Shown: positions 37,517 through 46,489 of the stretch, piece after piece
Layout: every line of letters starts with the position of its first letter
Position numbering within the stretch: position 1 is the stretch's first letter
Source: Brenneria izbisi
GTDB taxonomy: Bacteria; Pseudomonadota; Gammaproteobacteria; Enterobacterales; Enterobacteriaceae
DNA length: 64,000 nucleotides
Direction: 5' to 3'
Assembly (NCBI RefSeq): GCF_025840185.1
Contig: NZ_JAMPJU010000008.1
Location: forward strand, 111,639-175,638
The notes under the pieces: model-generated
Told to the model about the DNA's origin: nothing
The model's input: only the letters and a program-made list of their open reading frames with translations
Database searches by the model: none
Position numbers and translations under genes: made by a program

Positions 37517-38197
37517 GATTTTTTCTCAATGGTGTGATGATTCAACGGGGCGATACCACATGATGATGGAACCTTCAGTGGAAGCATCTGATACGACGAT
37601 CCGTCGTGTCATCATCTTCTCTGGTTAAAAATGTATCTGTTCTTGTGTGTAAACGAGAAATGATGAACTACGGTGTTAACTGGTCGTTTGGATAGTTACA
37701 TTATCTTAGCGCTGATATTCAGGTGGATAAACATGCCTGAAGAGGACGCAGAGTAGAATAAAATTCAACAATCAGGCGAAGCGGTTTTTGCCTGTTTTAA
37801 AGCAAAAGTCATCTGTATTTTGGTCTTTCGGGCCGTGGGAACGGGTGATACAAGGCCTGGGTTGAGGCAAGTGTCAACAGACTGACAACCTGGCCATGCA
37901 ACTCGCCTTACTCGTATCGCCCTGCATGGCAGGATGCGATCTGCCGCAGTCCCCGCCATGCCATCATGACAAATCGCATCACCTCCTCACAAAGCGACAA
38001 GAACTATAGGGAGAGAACGAATAGGCGCCAGAGAATAATCCGTTACCCACTTATGCGGTGTGAATGAAATATTGTGATGGTAAGATTATTATTAATGAAG
38101 GCTCTCCCTCTTTGCAGATAAAAGGAGAGCGCGTTCAGATATAAAAACGTTCTTCTATTGATTTAAATGCTGTTATCAGTTTCTCCTTTTTCGTCAT
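37517..38197. other. Non-coding junction left of the CFA cluster, with small inverted repeats
   Basis: 681 nt with no credible gene. Two inverted repeats are present: GATGCGAT...ATCGCATC (37933-37940/37973-37980) and CCTGC-ATG-GCAGG (37921-37933). On the minus strand, 37810-37890 encodes a phrase (...LLTLASTQALYHPFPRPER...) that resembles small dispersed repeats of related genomes; I could not check. This is the likely left border zone of the island, but I see no tRNA or att copy in it. Confidence 0.45.
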
Positions 38198-39445
38198 TTA
38201 ATGACAGTGTACGGGAGTGAGTTTCTCATCCTGAGAAACGCTTGATCCGAGTTTGGGAGCGGTTGCATTGACCAATATCGCAGCATTGCCGAATATTCCT
38301 CCGTTTAATAGTGCTTGGTGCGCATAAGGTATTTCATCAAAACGAAATACTTTGCTCATGGTGGGGACGATCTTTCTTTGATTAACAAGATGGAGAAACT
38401 CATTACATTCACGGATATTGGCGTAGTGAGAGCCTTGTATTCTTTTCTGATGCATCCATAAATGGCGCACGTCAAAGTCGCAATTATAGCCAGAAGTACC
38501 ACCAACTGTAACTACCATGCCGGAGTGATCGCAGATTTGCAGCGATGTAGGGAAAGTATCTTGCCCGGAATGTTCAATGACCAGTTTGGGAAGTTCTTTT
38601 TTTCCTAAAGCCTTAAAGAAGTCGCGTCTGAAATTAGCGAATGTTCTGGACCATGACGTATGTTCATCGGATGTCACATTGGGAAGTCGACCAAAATGTG
38701 AGTATTTTTTCCTGACAATATATCCCACGGCGCCCAGTTTGCGAACATATTCCCCTTTCTCTTCACTTGATACGACCGCGACGGGGAGTCCACCGAGGGC
38801 TTTCACTATTTGTACCGATAATGAGCCTAAACCGCCAGCGGCTCCCCATATGAGAACGGCATCTCCCGGTTTGACATTATTTGGAGTCCAATGAGTGAGT
38901 TGCTTGTAGGCTGTGGGGCCATTGAGCATCAGGGTCGCGCTCTCTTCCCAGGTCAGAAAATCAGGTTTGGGAAAGCATTGATAGTCCTCAACGATTGTAA
39001 ATTCTGCAAACGAGCCGTAATTCCTTTCATAGCCGTAAATTTCCTGACTGCGGGTAAACATCGGATCGTTCGAGAGGCGTGATTCAAGCGAAGTAGCGTC
39101 ATATATTGAGCAGGAAACCACCACTGCATCACCTATGCTAACATTACTGACATTATGACCAATAGAATAAACAATGCCTGCCGCTTCTGAACCGCCAATA
39201 TGAAACGGTTCGGCATTTTTATTTCTTTTACGGCGCGCTGAGACAACATCAACGGGTTTACCTAATGCTGCCCAGACATTATTATAATTCAGCCCTGCCG
39301 CCATCACTTTAATAAGAACCTGATTGGGTGATAATTTCGGAATGCTGACGGTTTCCTGTTGAATTGCAGTAATAGGATCGCCATAACGCTCTGGACGAAT
39401 CAGATAAGCTTTCATCTCTTGCGGGATAGAGTAATTTTTCGTCAT
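38198..39445 (-). CDS. cfa8: Crotonyl-CoA carboxylase/reductase Cfa8
   Basis: Medium-chain dehydrogenase/reductase (415 aa) of the Ccr family, which reductively carboxylates crotonyl-CoA to ethylmalonyl-CoA. In coronafacic acid synthesis this makes the extender that gives the ethyl branch. The nucleotide-binding stretch is GAAGGLGSLSVQIV. Residues equivalent to those known to bind CO2 in Ccr are kept: Asn in NYNNVWA (about 55), Glu140 in YGYERN and His340 in IQGSHYAN. It is the last gene of the cluster, 152 nt after the thioesterase gene, and could have its own promoter. Confidence 0.92.
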   Translation of the reverse strand: MTKNYSIPQEMKAYLIRPERYGDPITAIQQETVSIPKLSPNQVLIKVMAAGLNYNNVWAALGKPVDVVSARRKRNKNAEPFHIGGSEAAGIVYSIGHNVSNVSIGDAVVVSCSIYDATSLESRLSNDPMFTRSQEIYGYERNYGSFAEFTIVEDYQCFPKPDFLTWEESATLMLNGPTAYKQLTHWTPNNVKPGDAVLIWGAAGGLGSLSVQIVKALGGLPVAVVSSEEKGEYVRKLGAVGYIVRKKYSHFGRLPNVTSDEHTSWSRTFANFRRDFFKALGKKELPKLVIEHSGQDTFPTSLQICDHSGMVVTVGGTSGYNCDFDVRHLWMHQKRIQGSHYANIRECNEFLHLVNQRKIVPTMSKVFRFDEIPYAHQALLNGGIFGNAAILVNATAPKLGSSVSQDEKLTPVHCH

Positions 39446-39597
39446 GCTGAACTCCTTGTCGAAACGAGTAAATCTATCAATCTGTTTTTTATATCAGATT
39501 GCGTTGGTGGCATAACTTATCCGTGAAACGTCATGGTTGTCGTTCCACTAATAGACTTAAATAAAAACCGCTCTGCTAGATCTTAATTAGCACTTTT

Positions 39598-40029
39598 TCA
39601 TGATGTTACCTCAGTGGTTTTACTCTTTAATACAATGCCAGTTCCTGTTGCGCAAATACCGCCGCGTGCGCTGAGTAGCGTGGCTGAAATAAAAGCGACG
39701 TTGTTATTTTTATTATCGACGTGCGCCTCGACGCGACATGGTTTTTTACGAATCACTCGTAAAATTTTTACTGAAAGTTCAACCACGCCTGCGGGTTCAC
39801 GCCCCAGAGCGTTAAAGCCACATAGACCTATCGCTGATTCCAGAGCGGCGCTGATCACCGCGCCGTTCATGCCGAGCGACGTGAGTACGCCAAAACCTCC
39901 CTGATGGCAGGGATTGTCGTCATTTATTTCCATAACAATGGCATCGTCCTTTATTTCAACAATGTAAAATCCCAAGGCTTTAAATAAAGCTGAGTCATTG
40001 AAAAGAGTGGTCAGGTCACTTTTAGTCAT
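39598..40029 (-). CDS. Hotdog-fold thioesterase (PaaI family) in CFA cluster
   Basis: Single-domain hotdog thioesterase (143 aa): NDDNPCHQGGFGVLTSLGMNGA is the HGG-like active region. It may clear misloaded acyl groups from the polyketide synthase or release an intermediate. P. syringae has a thioesterase gene (cfa9) at the end of its cluster, but of the alpha/beta-hydrolase type, so I do not use that name. ATG 40029 has AGGA 8 nt upstream; ATG 40035 is possible. Confidence 0.8.
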   Translation of the reverse strand: MTKSDLTTLFNDSALFKALGFYIVEIKDDAIVMEINDDNPCHQGGFGVLTSLGMNGAVISAALESAIGLCGFNALGREPAGVVELSVKILRVIRKKPCRVEAHVDNKNNNVAFISATLLSARGGICATGTGIVLKSKTTEVTS

Positions 40030-40093
40030 AACCATTATCCTGCATAAAAATTATCGCGATAGCTGATGGGTTTTCATCACGCCAATATATTGA

Positions 40094-43000
40094 CTATTCA
40101 TTTTTAATATATTCAGTTTTTCGGTTTTTTTTCTCAGAATTGCTCCTCTTTCTATCCGGTTTTTTTTCTGTTTCACAAAGTAAATCAGATAGGTTTTTTG
40201 CCGTATGAGCGACGTATTCTGTTAGCAATTCAAAATGACTCCCCGGCGTAATGATGCTTTTCACTAGGTTTGGCCATTCATTCGCCCAGCGTTCCGGCTG
40301 TGCGGATGCGGGGTAATCTCTGGCCTGAAGCATCACTGTTGGCGTTTTCAAGTGAGAGGGTGTCCAGTGTTGGCCGAATAATTCGAGATACCAGGCCATC
40401 GCCATGATTGATGTATCCTCATCCGACCAGAATTCGCCTTTGGCCGCAAACCATGTGCGCAGTACATCGCTCATTGCGGCTTCATGCATGGCTGACGGTG
40501 GAAAGCTGTCGATTAATACCACAGCTTTGGGCTGTCTGCCGCGGGCCTCCAACTGGTGAGCGGCGGCATGGGCGACGAGTCCCCCGGTTGAGAAACCGAC
40601 CAGCGTAAAATCGCGCCCCGACACGTCTCTCTCTATTGCCGTTGCCAGTGCCGCTGCTGCGGCGTAGTCGGTGGCGGGCAAGGGCTCGCCATGATATCCG
40701 GGCAATGGCACGGTCAGCATACTGTACCGATCGCTCAAGGCTGAGCTTAAGCGCTGATAGGTTAAATTGGCAGTGGCGGGAATGAATGAGTTAAGGCAAA
40801 CCAGCAGTGGTTTTTCCCGATCGTGACGCAGCCATACTGTCTCCGGCGCATGCTGCTCGTGCTGTTTGTGCGAGAAATGCTCGCGTAGGCGCCCCGCCCC
40901 GGCCAGCACGCTAAGTCCTTCCTGCGTCATGTTTTGTTGCACGGCTTGCCGTAGCAGGTGGTAAAACCTGTCGATGTTTTTCTTTGTACCGCTGTGCGCG
41001 TCTGCTGAGGTAGCGTGCTTTTCCCCGGCCAGAATATTCAGTAAGAATTGCGCCAGCGCTTGTGGCGTCGAATGGTCAAAAATTGCAGTGGCGGGAATGC
41101 GGACACCAAACGTCTGTGATAATCGGCTGCCCATTTCCACCGAGGTAAGAGAGTCGAATCCCAGCGTGATGAATTCCACGTCGCTTCTTATGGATTTCGG
41201 ATCGGAATGGCTCAGTACCTCACCCGCGTATTGAATGATCACGTTAAGTAGATAAGGCAGTCGCTCTTTTTCCGGCATGTCTGCGATCTGTCGCGATGAA
41301 CTGAGGCTGCCCCTGGATGCGGCGCGACGAGGGCGTACCTCCGCCAATAGCGGGATGTCGCCTTGCTCGCGCAGCGCTTCCAGATTTAAACGCGCAGGTA
41401 TCAGCAGCGGCGGATGATTCACCATGTTTGTGCCGACAACGGCATCAAGGAAGGCAAGACCTTGCGGGCGAGAAAGCGGGATTTGGCCCGTTGCGATAAT
41501 ATTTTTTATCTCGCCGTCACCAAGCTGTTCCCCCATTTCCGAACGTTCGGCCCACATTCCCCAGGCCATAGCGGTAGCAGGGAGGCCCTGATGTCGCCGA
41601 TGGTGCGCCAGCGCATTCAAAAAGGCGTTGGCGGCGGCATAGTTTCCCTGTCCTTTTTGCGGAAGAATGCTGACCGCGGAAGAATAGAGAACGAATGCCG
41701 CAAGATCGTGATGCTGAGTGATCTGATGCAGATGCCATGCGGAAATGGCTTTAGATTGTAAAACGTTATCTATCTGCTCTGCGCTCATTGTCTTCAGCGT
41801 CGCAGTATCCACGTTTCCTGCTGTGTGAATGACGGCGGTGAGCGGATGTGCTGTCGGTATGGCGTCAAGCAGCGACGCCACAGCCGACATATCGGCGATA
41901 TCGCAGGCGACGATAGCCGCCTGCGCGCCAAGCTTGGCGATGTCCTTTAGTAACGCATTGGCGCCCGGCGCGTTTTTACCTCGTCGGCTGGCAAGAAGCA
42001 GGTGGCGAATGCCGTGATGCTCCGCCAGATGTTTCGCGATGACTTTGCCCAGAGCACCCGTACCGCCGGTAATCAGCACGGTGCCGTCAGGGTTAAGGTT
42101 ACGGCACGGGTTTTCCGGCTGGTCGGTGTGACCGTAGGCGGTAAGGTCGCCATCGCCAGCGGCTTTCAGCAGCCGCGGGGCGAGTATTTTCCCCTCGCGC
42201 AGCGCCAGTTGAGGCTCATGGGACAGCGCGTTAATCGCCGTGTTTATCAAGGACAATGAGGTATTTTCTACCTCATTGATATCAAGCAGGAAGAATCGTC
42301 CTGGATGTTCAAGCTGCGCGGAGCGCACTAATCCCCACAATGGGGACTGGGCGAGATTCGGGACATTCTCTCCATCGTTTGTCGCTATCGCGCCTTGCGT
42401 CACCACAAGAAGAGGGACGGCGGCGGTACGGGGCTCGTTGAGCCACGCTTGCAGCGCATTGAGTACGCTGTTTGTCGGGCTATGATCGATAAACTCAGGG
42501 GTATTGTCGCCATCTGGTGCAATGAATACTGCGATCTCATCCGGTCGCGGTGAGAAAGTCGCCAACGTTTGATGAATATCGTCATACGCGCTGGCAGCGT
42601 CGTACTCCTTTATGACGCCAGAGAAGCGCTCCCGTAACCTGTTTTGCGGAACAATCCAGCGAACTTTCGGTTTCTTGGAGGACGAATCCGGCGCAATCTC
42701 ACGCCATGCCAGATGGTAAAACGGAGGACGGGACGGAGAAAGGCGCGGCGAGTTTGACGATTTCAACACAATGGCGTCGATGATCGCGACTGCCCGACCT
42801 GTATCATCCGCGAGTCGTAACGCATATTCGCTGTAGCCTGATGTGGATGGATCGTCGGTTTTGCGCACCAGATGGCCTCGCAGACGCTGTGCGCCCCTGA
42901 TGTATTGCCGTATCCCGCTAAGGGAGAAAAGTAAACGGGGCTGACGGTTTTCCTTGCCTGGAGTCAGTTGTTCCAGCAATGCTGCTTGCATCCCCGCGTC

Positions 43001-46000
43001 TAGCAGGGTCGGGTGCAGGGTGAAATTCTCTCCCGGTTCAGCATGACTCTCTGGCGATGCGGCTTCGATATACAGTCCGTCTGCGTGTTCCCAGACGTTG
43101 ACCAGCCTTTGAAAAGCGTTGCCCAGGATCACACCCTGCGCGGCGAGGTGTTCATAAATCGGGGTAAAATCAACCGGCCTGGCGTTGGCGGGCGGCCAGT
43201 TATCATTATGTAAATCCGGCCACTCTGGTAATGAAGTCTCGCCTGGCACAAGACGGCAAGTTGCGTAGCGTTTCCAGGCGGCCATCTGATACTCGTGCGG
43301 TTCTGGAGCGTTAGGCTGATGGAAATAGGCTTCCACTGTTCTCCCTCCATCCGCCTCAGCCGGGCCGATATGCAGTTGGATAGCCGTGGGAATCGACTCG
43401 TCCAGAGGCAAAATCGTGTGCAGGAACAGATCGTCAATACGCTGGCAGCCAATCCGCTCTCCGATAGACAGCATCATCTCTGCGGTCATCGCTCCCGCTC
43501 CCGCGGCGACGTCGGCGACCCGGTGTTCCAGTATCCATGGTTGCCTGGCTGCGTCTAATCGTCCGGTAAAAATCCAGCTTTGTTGAGCGGCGCTGTCAAT
43601 GCCCGCGTGTAAAAAAGGATGCTTAACCGCAAAAAATCCACTGTTTAAGGTTGGTTGCGCTGGTGGCGCTTGCAACCAATAGCGACGGTGCTGGAATGGA
43701 TAGGTAGGTAACGGTACGGTCGGTGTCTGGACGAGCAATTTCCTCCAGTCCAGCGGCTGTCCTTGTGCGTACAGTCTGGCCAGCGCGGTGAAGAAGGGAC
43801 GCCACTCATCCCGTCCTTTACGCAAGCAGGCAATCCACGCCGCGCCAGGAACGCCGCTGGTTTCGCTGACGGTACTGGCTCGCCCCAACGCCGTCAGCAC
43901 GCCGTCAGGACCGACTTCCAGCGCGGCGACGACATGGTGTGCCTCAAGCCATTGGACGGCGGCGTCGAATCGCACCGCACAGCGTGCCTGATTTGCCCAA
44001 TACTCAACGGAACAGGCCTGTTCGTTGGTCAGCCGCTGACCGGTCACCGTTGAAACAATGGGAATGGCGGGGGCCTGAAGCGACAACGTTGACAGGGTGC
44101 GGCGTAAGGTATCAACGATGCCATCAATGTGGGGAGAGTGAAAGGCGTGGCTGGTTCTTAAACGATGCGTGCGGTAGCCGCGCGACTGCCACTGTTCAGC
44201 AAGACTCAGCACCTTGTCGGTGTCGCCGGATATCACCACAGAAGACGACGCATTGATCGCGGCGATCGCGACGCATTCTTCATATTCTTGCAACGACGGC
44301 AAAATCTCCGTCTCACTGATTTCAATGGCAACCATCGCGCCATCGGCGGTGATGGACTCCATCAGCCGTCCACGCGTTGCAACGAATGTTGCGGCATCGG
44401 ACAGACTGAATACGCCGGCGATATAGGCGGCGGCGATCTCGCCGATGGAGTGGCCGATCAGTACATCGGGCGACACGCCGAGATGCATGACTGTCCGGCA
44501 TAGGGCGACTTCGAACGCGAACAGCGCGGCCTGGGTAAAATCAGTGCGATCCAGCAGCACGGCGTCGGCGCTGCCCTGTTCGGCGAACATTACGGTTTTG
44601 AGTGGTTGCGACAGCAAAGGGTCAAGATGCTGGCAGACGTCGTCGAACGTTTGAGCGAATACCGGAGACAGGCGGTATAGCCCTTGCCCCATCGTCGGCC
44701 ACTGTGCGCCTTGCCCGGTAAAAAGAAACGCGACGTTACCTGACGGAGAACGGGCGCCTTGAATAATGCCGGGCGCATAGCGATTGGCGGCCAGTGCCGC
44801 CAACGCGTTGAGCATGCCATCGCGGTCTTCTGTGTTCACCACGGCGCGATAGTCAAAGTGGGTGCGGGTGGTGGCGAGCGAATAGGCGATGGCGGCGAGA
44901 TCGGGCGTCGTGTCCGCGTTCTGGGTCATCCATGTGTGCAACTGTTTGGCTTGGGCGCACAGCCCGGCAGGTGAAGCCGCGGATAACGGCAGCACGATGC
45001 CGGGCACAGGGAACGTTATTGTCGGCGCGGCTTCTTCCGCCGGAGACGCAGGCGCCGGGGGTTCTTCAAGAATAAGGTGGGCGTTGGTGCCGGAAAAGCC
45101 AAATGATGACACCGCTGCGCGTTTGGGACGCATGGTATCGGGCCAGTCGCATGCTGTATTAAGTAATTTAATGTTGCCGCGCGACCAGTCTATTTTGCTG
45201 GACGGCGTCTCAGCATGCAGCGTTTTGGGTAAGCGCCCCTGCCGGAGAGCCATCACCATCTTAATGACGCTGGCGACGCCGGCGGCAAGCTGGACATGAC
45301 CGATGTTGGATTTCAGCGAACCAAGCCACAGCGGTTGATCGTCAGGCCGATGTTTACCATAAGTGTTGAGCAACGCGTGCGCCTCAATGGGATCGCCAAG
45401 CGTGGTCCCGGTGCCGTGCGCTTCTACAACATCAATATCGGAAAAGGTCAGTTCCGCATTGTTCAGCGCCTGACGAATGACTTGTTCCTGCGCTGGGCCG
45501 CTTGGCGCGGTTAGCCCGTTGCTGGCGCCATCCTGGTTAAGCGCGCTCCCTCGGATCACGGCCAGTACGGTATGGCCGGCCCGTAACGCGTCGGAGAGTT
45601 TTTCCAGCAAAATAAGCCCGACGCCTTCAGAAAATCCCGTTCCGTCAGCATGGTCAGAAAAGGCTTTACATCTTCCGTCTGCGGCAAGACCGCCCTGGCG
45701 GGTGAACTCGGCAAAGACCTCTGGAGAGGCCATAATCGTCGCACCGCCTGCTATGGCAAGCGAACACTCGCCGCTCTTCAGTGAGCGAATGGCTTGATGG
45801 ATCGCCGTGAGAGAGGCGGAGCAGGCGGTGTCTACCGTGATGGCCGGACCGCTAAGTCCCAATGCGTAAGCGATGCGCCCGGAACTGATGCTGCTCAGGC
45901 TGCCTTGTAAGCGATAACCGTCGGCGGCGGGGTTGCGCCGCTCGATATCGCCGAGATAGCCGTTGTGCGTGGCGCCGATAAAGACGCCGGTCTGACTGTT

Positions 46001-46489
46001 TTTTAGCGTGGCGGGAACGATACCGGCACGCTCCAGAACTTCCCAACTCACCTCAAGCAGTAAGCGTTGCTGAGGATCCATCGCTAATGCTTCACGATCG
46101 GATATCTTAAAGAATCCGGCGTCGAAGCCTGCGGCATCCTCCAGAAACCCGCCTTTCCAGGCGTTAGCGATGGCGTTGAGTTCCGGGTTTTGTTCAAAGA
46201 GCGTCCTCACGTTCCATCCCCGATCGGCGGGGAAGGGGCCGATGGCTTCCTCGCCATCGGACAACCGCTGCCAAAGCTGTTCGGGAGAGTGAATGCCGCC
46301 GGGTAAGCGACAGCCCATAGCAATAATGGCGATAGGTTCATGCGCCGCCTGAGCCAAATCATGATTACGCTGTTTCAACTGTTCGTTCAGCAACAGGCTA
46401 TGGCGTAACGCTTCGACCAGCCGAGGATCGGCGGTTCCTTCGCCAGCGGTGGTGTTTTTCGCGGCGTGACTATCTTTTTTGTGCGTCAT
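40094..46489 (-). CDS. cfa7: Type I polyketide synthase Cfa7 (KS-AT-DH-KR-ACP-TE)
   Basis: Final modular PKS of coronafacic acid (2131 aa). Domains: KS (50-475) with Cys223 in DTACSASL, His358 and His398; AT (about 575-870) with GHSIGE and the specificity motif HAFH, predicting malonyl-CoA; DH (about 965-1240), whose active-site motif is degenerate (His kept, Gly to Asp, Pro to Ala) although HPTLLDAGMQ is intact; KR (about 1465-1640) with GGTGALG and GQGNYAAAN; ACP (Ser in GFDSLTS, about 1778); TE (GFSTGG, about 1965) to release or cyclise the product. The ATG overlaps the cfa6 stop by 4 nt. Domain order matches P. syringae Cfa7. Confidence 0.96.
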   Translation of the reverse strand: MTHKKDSHAAKNTTAGEGTADPRLVEALRHSLLLNEQLKQRNHDLAQAAHEPIAIIAMGCRLPGGIHSPEQLWQRLSDGEEAIGPFPADRGWNVRTLFEQNPELNAIANAWKGGFLEDAAGFDAGFFKISDREALAMDPQQRLLLEVSWEVLERAGIVPATLKNSQTGVFIGATHNGYLGDIERRNPAADGYRLQGSLSSISSGRIAYALGLSGPAITVDTACSASLTAIHQAIRSLKSGECSLAIAGGATIMASPEVFAEFTRQGGLAADGRCKAFSDHADGTGFSEGVGLILLEKLSDALRAGHTVLAVIRGSALNQDGASNGLTAPSGPAQEQVIRQALNNAELTFSDIDVVEAHGTGTTLGDPIEAHALLNTYGKHRPDDQPLWLGSLKSNIGHVQLAAGVASVIKMVMALRQGRLPKTLHAETPSSKIDWSRGNIKLLNTACDWPDTMRPKRAAVSSFGFSGTNAHLILEEPPAPASPAEEAAPTITFPVPGIVLPLSAASPAGLCAQAKQLHTWMTQNADTTPDLAAIAYSLATTRTHFDYRAVVNTEDRDGMLNALAALAANRYAPGIIQGARSPSGNVAFLFTGQGAQWPTMGQGLYRLSPVFAQTFDDVCQHLDPLLSQPLKTVMFAEQGSADAVLLDRTDFTQAALFAFEVALCRTVMHLGVSPDVLIGHSIGEIAAAYIAGVFSLSDAATFVATRGRLMESITADGAMVAIEISETEILPSLQEYEECVAIAAINASSSVVISGDTDKVLSLAEQWQSRGYRTHRLRTSHAFHSPHIDGIVDTLRRTLSTLSLQAPAIPIVSTVTGQRLTNEQACSVEYWANQARCAVRFDAAVQWLEAHHVVAALEVGPDGVLTALGRASTVSETSGVPGAAWIACLRKGRDEWRPFFTALARLYAQGQPLDWRKLLVQTPTVPLPTYPFQHRRYWLQAPPAQPTLNSGFFAVKHPFLHAGIDSAAQQSWIFTGRLDAARQPWILEHRVADVAAGAGAMTAEMMLSIGERIGCQRIDDLFLHTILPLDESIPTAIQLHIGPAEADGGRTVEAYFHQPNAPEPHEYQMAAWKRYATCRLVPGETSLPEWPDLHNDNWPPANARPVDFTPIYEHLAAQGVILGNAFQRLVNVWEHADGLYIEAASPESHAEPGENFTLHPTLLDAGMQAALLEQLTPGKENRQPRLLFSLSGIRQYIRGAQRLRGHLVRKTDDPSTSGYSEYALRLADDTGRAVAIIDAIVLKSSNSPRLSPSRPPFYHLAWREIAPDSSSKKPKVRWIVPQNRLRERFSGVIKEYDAASAYDDIHQTLATFSPRPDEIAVFIAPDGDNTPEFIDHSPTNSVLNALQAWLNEPRTAAVPLLVVTQGAIATNDGENVPNLAQSPLWGLVRSAQLEHPGRFFLLDINEVENTSLSLINTAINALSHEPQLALREGKILAPRLLKAAGDGDLTAYGHTDQPENPCRNLNPDGTVLITGGTGALGKVIAKHLAEHHGIRHLLLASRRGKNAPGANALLKDIAKLGAQAAIVACDIADMSAVASLLDAIPTAHPLTAVIHTAGNVDTATLKTMSAEQIDNVLQSKAISAWHLHQITQHHDLAAFVLYSSAVSILPQKGQGNYAAANAFLNALAHHRRHQGLPATAMAWGMWAERSEMGEQLGDGEIKNIIATGQIPLSRPQGLAFLDAVVGTNMVNHPPLLIPARLNLEALREQGDIPLLAEVRPRRAASRGSLSSSRQIADMPEKERLPYLLNVIIQYAGEVLSHSDPKSIRSDVEFITLGFDSLTSVEMGSRLSQTFGVRIPATAIFDHSTPQALAQFLLNILAGEKHATSADAHSGTKKNIDRFYHLLRQAVQQNMTQEGLSVLAGAGRLREHFSHKQHEQHAPETVWLRHDREKPLLVCLNSFIPATANLTYQRLSSALSDRYSMLTVPLPGYHGEPLPATDYAAAAALATAIERDVSGRDFTLVGFSTGGLVAHAAAHQLEARGRQPKAVVLIDSFPPSAMHEAAMSDVLRTWFAAKGEFWSDEDTSIMAMAWYLELFGQHWTPSHLKTPTVMLQARDYPASAQPERWANEWPNLVKSIITPGSHFELLTEYVAHTAKNLSDLLCETEKKPDRKRSNSEKKNRKTEYIKNE

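Noticed and set aside
37765..37959. 64-codon minus-strand frame left of the CFA cluster
   Set aside because: No ribosome site; alternative frames are equally open and the stretch looks like repeat-derived non-coding sequence.
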